Assembly: GCA_965219165.1 (NCBI GenBank)
Contig: CBDCMW010000002.1
Coordinates: 1,922,001-1,986,000, forward strand
DNA length: 64,000 nt
Reading direction: 5' to 3'
Source: Aldehydirespirator sp965219165
Lineage (GTDB): Bacteria > Actinomycetota > Acidimicrobiia > Acidimicrobiales > Aldehydirespiratoraceae
Shown here: positions 25,400 to 34,232 of the stretch, piece by piece
Numbering within the stretch: position 1 is the stretch's first letter
Layout: every line of letters begins with the position of its first letter
Made by a program: the position numbers and the translations under genes
Notes under the pieces: model-generated
Seen by the model: the letters and a program-made list of their open reading frames with translations, nothing else
What the model was told of the DNA's origin: nothing
The model's database searches: none

Positions 25400-27207
25400 T
25401 CGGCCCGTGAGGCTACCAGCGACCCGGATACGGCCCCCTCCGTGCGGCGTCCGTGCTCGATGAGCCAGGGGAGAAGATCGGAGAGCGCCCCGGCGCGGGT
25501 GGGCCGCTCCTCCAGCAGTTCCGACTGCGACTTCAGCCAGGCGACGCTCAGGCTGCACTGCTGGCGCAGGGAGGGATCCTCAGAGGAGGCCGCAGTTCGG
25601 CGCAGGTCGTTCATCGCTCGGCGGGCCGAGAGGCGGGCCACACGAGCGAGCACATCGTCGACCGCCGCGCTGCCCGCCTCCACGGCCAGGCGATGCAGCA
25701 GCCTCGCCGCCTGCGGCGACACCCGGTCGGACGCGGCTACCACTCCCCCCTCGTCCATGAGCGCGTCGAACGCCTCGCGGTGCACGGGGTCTCCGAACAG
25801 CGTCGCGTGCAGGCAGCCCGCAACCTCGTCGGGACGATGGACGGCGAGTTGCAAGGCTTCGTCCTCGGGCGTGAGGCGGTCAACCGCGGCCGTCGCGTCG
25901 CCGCCGTCATGCCGGGGAGCCATGCTCGGACCCCCGGCCGCGAAGCGGCGCAGATGGTCGGGGTCCACACGGCACCGATCCGCGATCTCCATCACGTGCG
26001 GGTCGCGCTTCATCGGGTCGGGGTGCTCGTTGGCCACCGTGACCGCTCGTTCTGCGGCCCGGGCACGGCTCTCGATGGTGGACAGGTCGGCGCCGGCCAG
26101 GGCCCGGTCCACCCGGAACTGCAGCAGCGGCACCGCGTCGCGGACGGCTCGCGTCAGCTCGTCCGGGTCGGAGCGGCCCAGGTCTCCGGGATCCCTGCCG
26201 GTGGGTAGATCGGCGACCAGCACTTCCAACTCGAACTGGCGCTCCCAGGCGTAGACCCGCGTGGCTGCCGCCGCGCCGGCCGCGTCGGCGTCGAATGCCA
26301 GCACGAGCTTGGCCGCCGAGAATCGCTTCAACAGCCTCACATGCTCCTCGGTGAGGGCGGTGCCGCAGGTGGCCACGGCCAACTCGATCCCGGCCTCGGC
26401 GCAGCCGATCACGTCGGTATAGCCCTCGCAAACCACCGCCTGCCCCGCCTTGACGATCTGCTTGCGGTGCTCGTACAGCCCGTACAGGACCCTGCTCTTG
26501 TCGTATGTCTTGGCGTCGGTGGAGGTGTTCAGATACTTGGGGCCCTCAGCACCGGGCATCACCCGGCCGCCGAAGCCCACCACATCGCCGCGCTCGTCGC
26601 TGATGGGGAACAGGATGCGGCCCCGGAAGAAGTCCTGCTGGCGGCCGCCGCGGTTCACGAACCCGAGGCCAGAGTCCCGCAGGTCCTCCTCGGACAGGCC
26701 CAGATGCTTCGCCAGCTGATCCCAGTCGTCAGGCGCCCATCCGAGCTTCCAGCGACGCACAAGATCGCCGTCGTAGCCCCGCGACCTGAGGTAGTGCCGG
26801 GCCGGGCCGGCATCGCGGCCGTCCAGCAGCCGCTCGTGATAGAAGTCGCGGGCCTTGGCCACCGACTCCAGCAGCCGGTGCCGGCGGCTCCGGACCGCGC
26901 TCTCGTCGCGGCTGGTGTAGTTGAGCCGTATCCCGGCTCGGCCGGCCAGCATCTCCACCGCCCCTGCGAAGTCGAGCCCCTCGATCTCCTGCACGAAAGT
27001 GATGACGTCGCCGCTGCGCTGGCAACCGAAGCAGTAGTACACGCCCTTCTCGGGCGCCACCGACATCGAGGGCGTGCGCTCCCCGTGCAGCGGGCAGCGG
27101 GCCATCCACTGCCGCCCGGAGCGCTTGATCTCGGTGTGCTCGCTGATGATTGCGACGATGTCGGTGGCCGCCCGAACCTTGGCTATGTCGTCGGCGACGA
27201 TCCCCAT
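25390..27207 (-). CDS. dnaG: DNA primase
   Basis: A 605-residue replicative primase. The N-terminal CHC2 zinc finger has Cys38, His41, Cys59 and Cys62. The catalytic core carries the family segment FPISDERGDVVGFGGRV, the TOPRIM motif with Glu in VVCEGYTDVI and the acidic motif LVLAFDADAAG. The C-terminal helicase-binding domain is divergent, as usual. The last codons (Asp-Pro-Gly-stop) are made by the 5' acceptor stem of tRNA-Asn. Confidence 0.95.
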   Translation of the reverse strand: MGIVADDIAKVRAATDIVAIISEHTEIKRSGRQWMARCPLHGERTPSMSVAPEKGVYYCFGCQRSGDVITFVQEIEGLDFAGAVEMLAGRAGIRLNYTSRDESAVRSRRHRLLESVAKARDFYHERLLDGRDAGPARHYLRSRGYDGDLVRRWKLGWAPDDWDQLAKHLGLSEEDLRDSGLGFVNRGGRQQDFFRGRILFPISDERGDVVGFGGRVMPGAEGPKYLNTSTDAKTYDKSRVLYGLYEHRKQIVKAGQAVVCEGYTDVIGCAEAGIELAVATCGTALTEEHVRLLKRFSAAKLVLAFDADAAGAAAATRVYAWERQFELEVLVADLPTGRDPGDLGRSDPDELTRAVRDAVPLLQFRVDRALAGADLSTIESRARAAERAVTVANEHPDPMKRDPHVMEIADRCRVDPDHLRRFAAGGPSMAPRHDGGDATAAVDRLTPEDEALQLAVHRPDEVAGCLHATLFGDPVHREAFDALMDEGGVVAASDRVSPQAARLLHRLAVEAGSAAVDDVLARVARLSARRAMNDLRRTAASSEDPSLRQQCSLSVAWLKSQSELLEERPTRAGALSDLLPWLIEHGRRTEGAVSGSLVASRADPG

Positions 27208-27352
27208 CCCGGCCGAACATACCAGCGCAACCGGCCGGCGCTAGGCGACTGCGAGGCAGTCCGCCCGCTCTGCGCTGGGCGTCGGCGGAATTGGCAGCGT
27301 TTGCCGGCAGTAGGCGAGCGGCGATCACCCCGATCGTCTCCATCGAAGTAGG

Positions 27353-27389
27353 TTGCAGCGCTGCCCATCGGTATGTACGATTCGTACAT
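27353..27389 (+). promoter_or_regulatory. Promoter and operator of the Phd/RelE operon
   Basis: TTGCAG (27353-27358) and TACGAT (27376-27381) are 17 bases apart. The ATG at 27388 lies seven bases past the -10 box, so a leaderless mRNA is expected. A perfect inverted repeat ATGTACG-ATT-CGTACAT (27373-27389) covers the -10 box and runs into the start codon. It is the expected site for Phd autoregulation. Confidence 0.6.
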
Positions 27390-27639
27390 GACTGAGGTGG
27401 CGGTGAGCGAGGCACGAAATCGGCTGGCCGAAGTGATCGAGGAGTGTCGTCGGTCGGGCGAGCCGATCTCGGTAACGCGGCGCGGCCGACGAGTCGCCGT
27501 GATCCTGGATTCCGCCGCCTTCGACCGGCTCGTCGACAGCGCAGATGACGTCGAGGATCGCCGTGAACTCGATGCGGCGCGAGCCGACGACGACTACGTG
27601 CCCTGGGATGAGGTCAAGGCGGCGCTGGGACTCGAGTGA
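27388..27639 (+). CDS. Phd/YefM-type antitoxin
   Basis: An 83-residue antitoxin. MTEVAVSEARNRLAEVIEE is the classic N-terminal DNA-binding/dimer segment, followed by ISVTRRGRRVAVILDSAAFDRL. The acidic C-terminal tail (about 48-80) would wrap the toxin. Start chosen at ATG 27388 rather than 27373, because the family begins there and the promoter places transcription start at this ATG. Its stop overlaps the toxin start (GTGA). Confidence 0.9.
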   Translation: MTEVAVSEARNRLAEVIEECRRSGEPISVTRRGRRVAVILDSAAFDRLVDSADDVEDRRELDAARADDDYVPWDEVKAALGLE

Positions 27640-27902
27640 GCCGGTACACCGTCGAGATCGCCCGCCGGGCGGTCAAGTCGATCGCCGGGTTGCCACGCAA
27701 GGATCAACAACGGGTTCGAGCCGCGATAGATCTGTTGGCCGACGAGCCACGACCCCCTGGCTGCGTCGCTCTCGCAGGTGAGGAGTCTGTGTACCGAGTG
27801 CGCGTTGGCGACTACCGGATCTTGTACGAAGTTATTGACGCCCGCTTGGTGATCCAGGTGATCCGTGTTGGCCATCGCCGCGGTGTGTATCGGCCCCGAT
27901 GA
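27636..27902 (+). CDS. RelE/ParE-family toxin
   Basis: An 88-residue RelE-fold toxin, predicted to cleave mRNA on the ribosome. Typical elements are YTVEIARRAVKSIAGLPRKDQ at the start, then VYRVRVGDYRILYEV (catalytic-strand Arg and Tyr residues) and the C-terminal IQVIRVGHRRGVYR. The start is GTG at 27636, overlapping the antitoxin stop by four bases. It is paired with the Phd antitoxin between dnaG and glyS. Confidence 0.9.
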   Translation: MSRYTVEIARRAVKSIAGLPRKDQQRVRAAIDLLADEPRPPGCVALAGEESVYRVRVGDYRILYEVIDARLVIQVIRVGHRRGVYRPR

Positions 27903-27929
27903 AGCCGACCACAATGACAATGGAGCGGG

Positions 27930-29252
27930 TCAGGCCAGACGGTCGGCCAGGTAGGCGGGCAGGCGGTCGACGCTGACGCGGTCCTGGGCCATCGAGTCGC
28001 GGTCGCGCACCGTCACTGCGTCGTCTTCGAGGGTGTCGAAGTCGATCGTCACGCACAGCGGGGTGCCGATCTCGTCCTGGCGGCGGTAGCGGCGCCCGAT
28101 GGCCTGGGTCTCGTCGTAGTCACAGCTCCAGCGGCCCTTGAGAAGGTCGAACACCCGGTTGGCCACCGGCACCAGCACGTCCTTGCGCGACAGCGGCAGC
28201 ACCGCCACCTGGTACGGCGCCAGCCGGCGGTCGAGCCGGAGTACGACCCGCTCAGCGTCGTTGACTTCCTCGGTGTCATAGGCAGACATCAGGAAGGCCA
28301 TGGCCGTGCGGGTGGCGCCTGCGGCCGGCTCGATCACATGGGGCACGTAGTGCTCGCCGGTGGCCTGGTCGAAGTACTCGAGGCGCTCGCCGGAGTGCTC
28401 CGAGTGGCATCGCAGGTCGTAGTCGCCCCGGTTGGCGATCCCCTCCAGCTCGTCCCAGCCCCAGGGGAACAGGAACTCCACGTCGGAGGTGGCCGACGAG
28501 TAGTGGCTCAGTTCGTCGGCGCCGTGGGCCCGCAGCCGCAGCCCGCGCGGGTCCATGCCCAATTCGAGGTACCACTCCATGCGGGTCTGGCACCAGTGCT
28601 CGAACCAGCCCGGGGCCTCGTCCGGGGGCACGAAGTACTCCAGCTCCATCTGCTCGAACTCGCGGGTGCGGAACACGAAGTTGCCCGGTGTGATCTCGTT
28701 GCGGAACGACTTGCCGATCTGGGCGATGCCGAACGGCGGGCTCTTGCGACTGGCCCGCAGCACGTTGGCGAAGTTGATGAACATCCCCTGGGCCGTCTCG
28801 GGCCGCAGATAGACCTCAGCCGCGGAGTCGGCCACCGGTCCGGCATGGGTGGAGAACATCAGGTTGAACTGCCGCGGCTCGGTCAGCGAGCCCCGCTCCC
28901 CGCACTCCGGGCAGGTCTCCGGGTCCTGGAGCTTGTCGGAGCGGTGGCGCGTCCCGCACGAGCGGCAGTCCACCAGCGGGTCGGTGAAGTTCTCGAGATG
29001 GCCCGAGGCCTCCCACACCGCGGGCGGCGACAGGATCGAGGCGTCGAGTCCGACCACGTCGTGGCGCAGTTGAACCATCGACCGCCACCACTGCTCCTTC
29101 ACGTTGCGCAGCAACAGCACGCCCAGCGGCCCGTAGTCGTACGCCGATCGGAAACCTCCGTAGATCTCCGCCGAGCGGAACACGAAGCCGCGCCGGACGC
29201 AGAGGTTGACGATCGCATCGAGCAGCCCCGGGTCGGGGCGGGGCTCGGTCAT
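27930..29252 (-). CDS. glyS: Glycyl-tRNA synthetase (single-chain, dimeric type)
   Basis: A class II aminoacyl-tRNA synthetase of 440 residues, one chain as in actinobacteria. The N-terminus CVRRGFVFRSAEIYGG(F)RSAYDYGP is the motif 1 region. A zinc-binding insert has CRSCGTRH...CPECG. Motif 2 has FRNEITPGNFVFRTREFEQME. The anticodon-binding C-terminal domain starts near residue 345. The frame is open to 29261 (TTG), but ATG at 29252 is the better start. It is the downstream end of a conserved gene run with recO, uppS and era. Confidence 0.94.
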   Translation of the reverse strand: MTEPRPDPGLLDAIVNLCVRRGFVFRSAEIYGGFRSAYDYGPLGVLLLRNVKEQWWRSMVQLRHDVVGLDASILSPPAVWEASGHLENFTDPLVDCRSCGTRHRSDKLQDPETCPECGERGSLTEPRQFNLMFSTHAGPVADSAAEVYLRPETAQGMFINFANVLRASRKSPPFGIAQIGKSFRNEITPGNFVFRTREFEQMELEYFVPPDEAPGWFEHWCQTRMEWYLELGMDPRGLRLRAHGADELSHYSSATSDVEFLFPWGWDELEGIANRGDYDLRCHSEHSGERLEYFDQATGEHYVPHVIEPAAGATRTAMAFLMSAYDTEEVNDAERVVLRLDRRLAPYQVAVLPLSRKDVLVPVANRVFDLLKGRWSCDYDETQAIGRRYRRQDEIGTPLCVTIDFDTLEDDAVTVRDRDSMAQDRVSVDRLPAYLADRLA

Positions 29253-29270
29253 GGAGGGCAAGGCTAAGAG

Positions 29271-29990
29271 CTAACCGCGGTCCAGCACCGTCACCGAGCG
29301 CAGCCGCCGCTCCAGATGGGCCTCGATGGCGGCGGTAGCGACGGCCGATACCTCCTCGGCGGCTTCATCGGGGGCCCGGCGCAACACCGCGCCGAGCTGC
29401 CCACCGAGGATCTGGCGCAGGATTGCGAGCGCCTCGCGGCTGATGGGGCGACCCTGGCGGCACTGGTGGCACAGCACGCCGCCCAGATTGGGGTCGATGG
29501 CCTCGAGCGGCCCGTCGGCCCCGCAGGCCACACAGCTGTCCAGCTCGGGCTGCACTCCCTCCACCGCCAGGAGCTTCAGGAAGAAGCCCGCCACCACGAG
29601 AGGGCTGTCGATGCGGTCCAGAGTGGCGAGAGCCCGCACGAGCATCACATGACGGTCGGGGTCGCCCCCGGTCTCGGGCGCGACCTGGTCGACGGCCTCC
29701 AGCATCGCGGAGGCTCGGGCGAACCTGTCGGGGTCGGACCTGAGGCTCGCGAACCGGTCGATGGTCTCGGCCTGCGTAACAGTGTCCAGGTCGCCGCGGC
29801 CCCGGTAGAGCTGGACCGCGATATGGCAGGCCGGCTCCAGGCGAGCGCCGAACTTCGAGCGCGTGCGGCGCACCCCCTTGGCCACGGCGCGGACCTTGCC
29901 GTGAGCCAGGGTGTGCAGGCTCACGATGCGGTCGGCCTCGCCCAGCTTCCAGGTGCGCAACACCACGGCCTCGTCGCGGTAGAGGCTCAT
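29271..29990 (-). CDS. recO: DNA repair protein RecO
   Basis: A 239-residue recombination mediator. The N-terminal OB fold begins SLYRDEAVVLRTWKLGEADRIV, and GKVRAVAKGVRRTRSKFGARLEP is a strongly conserved RecO block. The C-terminal zinc finger has CVACGADG and LCHQC. ATG at 29990 is used; the upstream extension is Pro/Gly-rich and unlikely. It lies between uppS and glyS in the usual actinobacterial order. Confidence 0.93.
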   Translation of the reverse strand: MSLYRDEAVVLRTWKLGEADRIVSLHTLAHGKVRAVAKGVRRTRSKFGARLEPACHIAVQLYRGRGDLDTVTQAETIDRFASLRSDPDRFARASAMLEAVDQVAPETGGDPDRHVMLVRALATLDRIDSPLVVAGFFLKLLAVEGVQPELDSCVACGADGPLEAIDPNLGGVLCHQCRQGRPISREALAILRQILGGQLGAVLRRAPDEAAEEVSAVATAAIEAHLERRLRSVTVLDRG

Positions 29991-30085
29991 GGTCGCCGGC
30001 CCGCCGGCCGGCACGGTGCGGGCGCGGCCGCGGCCAGCGGCCTCAGCGGGGCCACCGCGGTCGGGGGGCTTCCCATCGCCGGCGT

Positions 30086-30913
30086 CTAACCGTCGCCGTT
30101 GGAGGTGCTCGCCTGGCCGTCGCGGTTGGAGGTGCGGTTGGAGGTGCTTGCCTGGCCGTCGCCGTTGGAGATGCTTGCCTGGCCTGCTCCGTTGGGCGAC
30201 ACCCGCCCGAACCGCCGCTCACGCTCCTGATAGGCCCGGATCGCCTCATAGAGATCACTCCGCCGGAAATCGGGCCATGCCGTGTCGGTGAAGTACAGCT
30301 CGCTGTAGGCCAGCTCCCACAGCAGGAAATTCGAGGTGCGGAACTCCCCGGAGGTACGGATCATTAGGTCGGGCTCGGGCATCTCGGGGTCGTACAGGCG
30401 GCCTGCGATGGTGTGCTCGGTGATCCTGTCGGCTGAGATCCCGGCATTCACGACGGCCCTGACCGCGTCGACGATCTCGGCTCGCCCGCCGTAGTTGAAG
30501 GCGATCGTGAAGGTCATGCGGCGGTTGCGCTTGGTCAGCTCGATCGCATCGTCCATGAGGTGGAGCAGCTTCTTGGGCACGCGGCGGTCGCGGCGGCCCA
30601 CGAACCGGATCCGCACACCCCGCTCGTGCAGTTCGTCGCGGCGTCGCAGCAGGATGTCCTCGTTGAACTCGAGCAGGAAGCGGACCTCGTCGGCGGGTCG
30701 TCGCCAGTTCTCAGTGCTGAACCCGTACACGGTGAGCCACTTGACGCCGATGTCGAGGGCCCCTTCCACCACGTCGAACAGGGCCTCCTCACCGGCCCGG
30801 TGACCCTCGGTGCGGGGCAGGCCCCGGGACTGGGCCCAGCGTCCGTTGCCGTCCATCACGCACGCAACGTGCGCGGGGACGCGGTCCAGATCCAGCGCGG
30901 CAGTGATCATCAC
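30086..30913 (-). CDS. uppS: Polyprenyl diphosphate synthase (undecaprenyl/decaprenyl type) with repeat-bearing tail
   Basis: A cis-prenyltransferase of 275 residues that makes the lipid carrier for cell-wall synthesis. Conserved regions are HVACVMDGNGRWAQ (about 14-27, catalytic Asp), WLTVYGFSTENWRRP, FNYGGRAEIVDA, and PDLMIRTSGEFRTSNFLLWELAYSE. The enzyme fold ends near residue 240. The last 35 residues are a low-complexity tail of repeated GQAS(T/I)SN(G/R)DG units, unlike the family. It follows era in the core cluster. Confidence 0.93.
   Translation of the reverse strand: MMITAALDLDRVPAHVACVMDGNGRWAQSRGLPRTEGHRAGEEALFDVVEGALDIGVKWLTVYGFSTENWRRPADEVRFLLEFNEDILLRRRDELHERGVRIRFVGRRDRRVPKKLLHLMDDAIELTKRNRRMTFTIAFNYGGRAEIVDAVRAVVNAGISADRITEHTIAGRLYDPEMPEPDLMIRTSGEFRTSNFLLWELAYSELYFTDTAWPDFRRSDLYEAIRAYQERERRFGRVSPNGAGQASISNGDGQASTSNRTSNRDGQASTSNGDG
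30088..30190 (-). repeat. Short coding tandem repeats in the UppS tail
   Basis: Units of about 27 bp encoding GQAS(T/I)SNGD recur three times, with a shorter interrupted unit (SNR) between. The repeat ends at the stop codon. Copies differ by single bases. Confidence 0.75.
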
Positions 30914-30949
30914 CGTGAACCTACCGCGTGGCCCGCTGCCCCGGCACTC

Positions 30950-31804
30950 CTATTTGGGGTCGCGCTGCCAGTTCTTGTTCACCCTGACCGCGAGTTGCAG
31001 GTAGGCGCCCTCGGGGAGATGCGATCGCACCTCAGTTCCCACCGCCTTGAGTATCGAGCCGCCCTTGCCGATCACGATCGCCTTCTGCGAGGGGCGCTCG
31101 ACGATGATCTCGCAGCGAATCAGGGGCCAGTCCCACTCTGTGACCCGGGTCGCGATCGAGTGGGGCAGCTCGTGGCGTGCCATGGCCAGGAGCCGCTCCC
31201 GCACCAGTTCGGCCACACGGAAGGCCTCCGAGGCGTCCGAGACGGTGTCGGGCGGGTACAGGGCCGGGCCTTCGGGCAGGCGGGCGACCAAGTGCTCCAC
31301 CAGCGCCTCCACACCCTTCCCGGTGCGTCCGCTTACCGGGAAGTAGGCCTCGAAGTCCAATTCGCCCACCGCCGCGAGCTGCGCCAGCATCGCCTGTGGC
31401 CCAACCAGATCGGACTTGGTCACGACGACCACCGAGCTCGTCGGCAGCGACTGGGCGATGTAGGCGTCGCCCCGGCCGTAGGGGGCCGATGCGTCGATAA
31501 CCAGGCACGTCAAATCGGTGTCGTGGAGCGCTTCCGACGCGGCGGCGTTCATGCGGCGCCCGAGGGTGGTGCGGGGCTTGTGGATGCCCGGCGTGTCGAC
31601 CAGGACCATCTGGGCGTCGGGACGGGTCAGCACTCCCCGGAGTTCGATGCGCGTGGTCTGGGGATTGCTCGAGACGATCGACACCTTGTGTCCGACGATC
31701 CTGTTGATCAGTGTCGACTTGCCCGCGTTGGGGCGGCCCGCCAGCCCGACGATCCCGCAGCGGTGACCGCCCGTGCCCGGTTCCGAAGCCCCGGCGGGGC
31801 TCAT
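30950..31804 (-). CDS. era: GTPase Era
   Basis: A 284-residue ribosome-assembly GTPase that binds 16S rRNA. G1 is GRPNAGKS (residues 23-30), G3 is DTPG, G4 is TKSD. The C-terminal KH domain has the RNA-binding loop VIGKGGSILKAVG near residue 250. The ATG at 31804 overlaps the corC stop by four bases (ATGA), so translation is coupled. It is part of the phoH-ybeY-corC-era-uppS-recO core run. Confidence 0.95.
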   Translation of the reverse strand: MSPAGASEPGTGGHRCGIVGLAGRPNAGKSTLINRIVGHKVSIVSSNPQTTRIELRGVLTRPDAQMVLVDTPGIHKPRTTLGRRMNAAASEALHDTDLTCLVIDASAPYGRGDAYIAQSLPTSSVVVVTKSDLVGPQAMLAQLAAVGELDFEAYFPVSGRTGKGVEALVEHLVARLPEGPALYPPDTVSDASEAFRVAELVRERLLAMARHELPHSIATRVTEWDWPLIRCEIIVERPSQKAIVIGKGGSILKAVGTEVRSHLPEGAYLQLAVRVNKNWQRDPK

Positions 31805-32640
31805 GTCCTGGTGAGCCTCACCTGGGTGATGCGGCGGCCCTGCATGTGCTCTACCCGCAGCTTGAGGCCGTCGACCTCCACTGTCTCGCCCACTTCGGGC
31901 ACATGGCCCAGCGTGCTGAAGATCAGGCCGCCCACGGTGTCCCAGTCGTCGTCGGGCAGCTCGGCACCTACGAGGGTGTTCAGCTGGTCCACCGGCATGC
32001 GGCCGTGCACCAGCGCCTCGCCGCCCGCGAGGGGCTGCAGCAGCGGCTCGGGCCGGTCGAACTCGTCGACTATCTCACCCACCAGTTCCTCGACGAGGTC
32101 TTCGAGGGTGACGAGTCCGGCGGTCCCCCCGTACTCGTCGACTACCACGGCCAGGTGGCCGCCGGCGGTGCGCATCTCTAAGAGCAGTTCGTCCACCCGT
32201 TTCGTCTCGGGAACGAACATCGCCCGGCGCATGGAGTCGCGCACTGGACGGTCGCCGCCGCCGGAGCGCTCGGTGCGGGCAAGATCCTTCAGCAGTACGA
32301 CCCCGACGACGTCGTCGATGTCGTGGCGGCAAACCGGCAGCCTGCTCAGGCCGCGGCCGATGGCGATCTCGAGCGCGGCGGTCACGGTCATGTCTGCGTC
32401 GACGGTGACCATGTCGGCGCGTGGAGCCATGACCTCGCGAACGACGGTGCGGTCCAGGGCCAGAGCAGAAGCGATCATGTCGCGCTCGGCGTCCTCGATG
32501 GCGTCGGCCTCCGCCGCCGCGTCCGTGAGGGCGATCAGCTCGTCCTCGCTGACCGGGGGCGCGCCATTGCGCCCCCGGCCCCCCCGGCGCCGCAGGCGCC
32601 GCGCCTCCCTGGGGGTGCTGGAATGGTTGTGGCCGGTCAC
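31801..32640 (-). CDS. corC: CorC/YbeX-type CBS-domain protein
   Basis: A 279-residue protein with paired CBS domains (about 70-200) and a C-terminal CorC/HlyC transporter-associated domain (about 205-279; PLLQPLAGGEALVHGRMPVDQLN). The short form lacks the DUF21 membrane domain. It may bind nucleotides and act in ribosome or Mg2+/Co2+ homeostasis, as proposed for the YbeX group. The start is GTG at 32640, overlapping the ybeY stop (GTGA). The frame is open further upstream, but that is antisense-type shadow of ybeY. Confidence 0.88.
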   Translation of the reverse strand: MTGHNHSSTPREARRLRRRGGRGRNGAPPVSEDELIALTDAAAEADAIEDAERDMIASALALDRTVVREVMAPRADMVTVDADMTVTAALEIAIGRGLSRLPVCRHDIDDVVGVVLLKDLARTERSGGGDRPVRDSMRRAMFVPETKRVDELLLEMRTAGGHLAVVVDEYGGTAGLVTLEDLVEELVGEIVDEFDRPEPLLQPLAGGEALVHGRMPVDQLNTLVGAELPDDDWDTVGGLIFSTLGHVPEVGETVEVDGLKLRVEHMQGRRITQVRLTRT

Positions 32641-33155
32641 GGCTGCCGGTGGTGCGCGGCCAGGAGCTGCTGCTCGCGGGCCTGCATGGCCGCGGCGTCC
32701 GTGTCGTGGAGGTGGTCGTATCCCAGAACGTGCAGCACGCCGTGCACGACCAGCAGAGCCAGCTCGTCGGCGAGGCCTCCGCCATGACCCGCGCCGCCAT
32801 GGTCCGGGGCCTGTGCAGCCGCGTATGCGGGACACACCACTACATCGCCCAGCAGCGGAGTCGGCTCGGATGGGTTCGTGCTGCCGTTGCCGCCGTCTAT
32901 CGGAAAGGCGAGGACGTCGGTGGGCCCGGGCGCGCCCATGTGGGTCAGGTTGAGCTCGGCCATGACGCCGGGATCCACGAAGCGCAAGCCCAGCTCGCCG
33001 CTCGGGACCCCTTCGTCGCACAGCACGGCTTCGGCCAGCCCGGCCCAGCGCTCGGCGTCGAGTCGGTGGCGTCCTGGGGCCGGGCCGGACGTCTCGTCGA
33101 AGGCTCGGACCGCCGCGCCGGGCGGAGGTCCGTCAAGGGAGGATGCCGGCGCCAT
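32637..33155 (-). CDS. ybeY: Endoribonuclease / rRNA maturation factor YbeY
   Basis: A metal-dependent RNase of 172 residues. The signature HGVLHVLGYDH (138-148) gives the three zinc-ligand histidines His138, His142 and His148. Upstream, TDVLAFPID and LLGDVVVCP are conserved. The ATG directly follows the phoH stop codon, and the stop overlaps the corC start. It has a longer, Ala-rich N-terminus than most homologues. Confidence 0.93.
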   Translation of the reverse strand: MAPASSLDGPPPGAAVRAFDETSGPAPGRHRLDAERWAGLAEAVLCDEGVPSGELGLRFVDPGVMAELNLTHMGAPGPTDVLAFPIDGGNGSTNPSEPTPLLGDVVVCPAYAAAQAPDHGGAGHGGGLADELALLVVHGVLHVLGYDHLHDTDAAAMQAREQQLLAAHHRQP

Positions 33156-34127
33156 CTAAGTGGTCTGAGTGGAGTGTCTGCGGGTCAGCCCGACACGGTC
33201 GTACGCGGTGACGATGTCGGCGACGATGCGGTGTCGTACCACGTCGCGGCTGCTCAGATGGACGAACCCGATCCCATCGATGCCTCCCAGCAGTTCCTCG
33301 ATTCCGACCAGGCCGCTGCGCCCACCGTCGACATCCACCTGGGTGACGTCGCCGGTGACCACAGCCCGGGAGCCGAAGCCGATGCGGGTGAGGAACATCT
33401 TCATCTGCTCGGGCGTGGTGTTCTGGGCCTCGTCGAGGATGATGAAGCTCGAGTTGAGCGTGCGGCCCCGCATGAAGGCCAGCGGTGCCACCTCGACTGC
33501 ACCGCGCTCCAGCAGCCGTTCCATTCCCTCGCTGCCGACCATGTCGTAGAGGGCGTCGTAGAGGGGGCGCAGATACGGGTCGACCTTGGCCATGAGGTCA
33601 CCGGGGAGGAACCCGAGTCTCTCCCCCGCCTCCACCGCAGGCCGTGTGAGGATGATCCGGCTCACGTCGCCGTCGTGCAGCGACTGCACCGCCATCGCCA
33701 CCGCCAGCCAACTCTTGCCCGTTCCGGCCGGCCCGATCCCGAAGGTGATCACGCTCTGGCCCATCACATCGGTGTATCGCTTCTGGCCCGCCGACTTCGG
33801 GCGCACAACCCGGCCCCCAGCGGTGCGCAGCACATCGTGGGTCAGGACCTCCGAGGCTCGGACGTTGCTGCGCACCATGTCGATCGTGCGGTCGATGGTG
33901 CGGACATCGAGGCGCTGACCGTGCTCGAGAAGCAGGATCAACTCCTCGAATAGCCGGGCCACGGTCTCGGCCTCGTCCCCGAGGATGCTCACCTCGTTGC
34001 CGCGCAGATGGATGCGGCTGTCCGGGAAGGCGTCCTCAAGCTGTCGGAGGTTCACATCGTGCTCACCCACCAGAGGGCCGAGCAGGTGGTTGGCGGGGAC
34101 GCGGATGGTGGCGGCAGTCTCAGACAT
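33156..34127 (-). CDS. phoH: PhoH-family ATPase (PhoH-like)
   Basis: A predicted RNA helicase-like ATPase of 323 residues. The N-terminal 110 residues resemble the KH-like part of PhoH2/YbeZ. Walker A is GPAGTGKS near residue 135, ILTRPAVEAGERLGFLPGD follows, and Walker B/second motif reads FIILDEAQNTTPEQMKMFLTRIGFGSRAVVTGD-like in that order. It is first in the phoH-ybeY-corC-era run, and its stop abuts ybeY. Confidence 0.94.
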   Translation of the reverse strand: MSETAATIRVPANHLLGPLVGEHDVNLRQLEDAFPDSRIHLRGNEVSILGDEAETVARLFEELILLLEHGQRLDVRTIDRTIDMVRSNVRASEVLTHDVLRTAGGRVVRPKSAGQKRYTDVMGQSVITFGIGPAGTGKSWLAVAMAVQSLHDGDVSRIILTRPAVEAGERLGFLPGDLMAKVDPYLRPLYDALYDMVGSEGMERLLERGAVEVAPLAFMRGRTLNSSFIILDEAQNTTPEQMKMFLTRIGFGSRAVVTGDVTQVDVDGGRSGLVGIEELLGGIDGIGFVHLSSRDVVRHRIVADIVTAYDRVGLTRRHSTQTT

Positions 34128-34232
34128 GTGTTGCGTCTCGGCGCGAGGCTACACGACAGGCTCGCGTCCGGCGGCGCTGTCGCCGCGGCCCCTCTCAGAT
34201 TCCTCGTGCACTTCGGCCCGTTCGCTCGGCCT

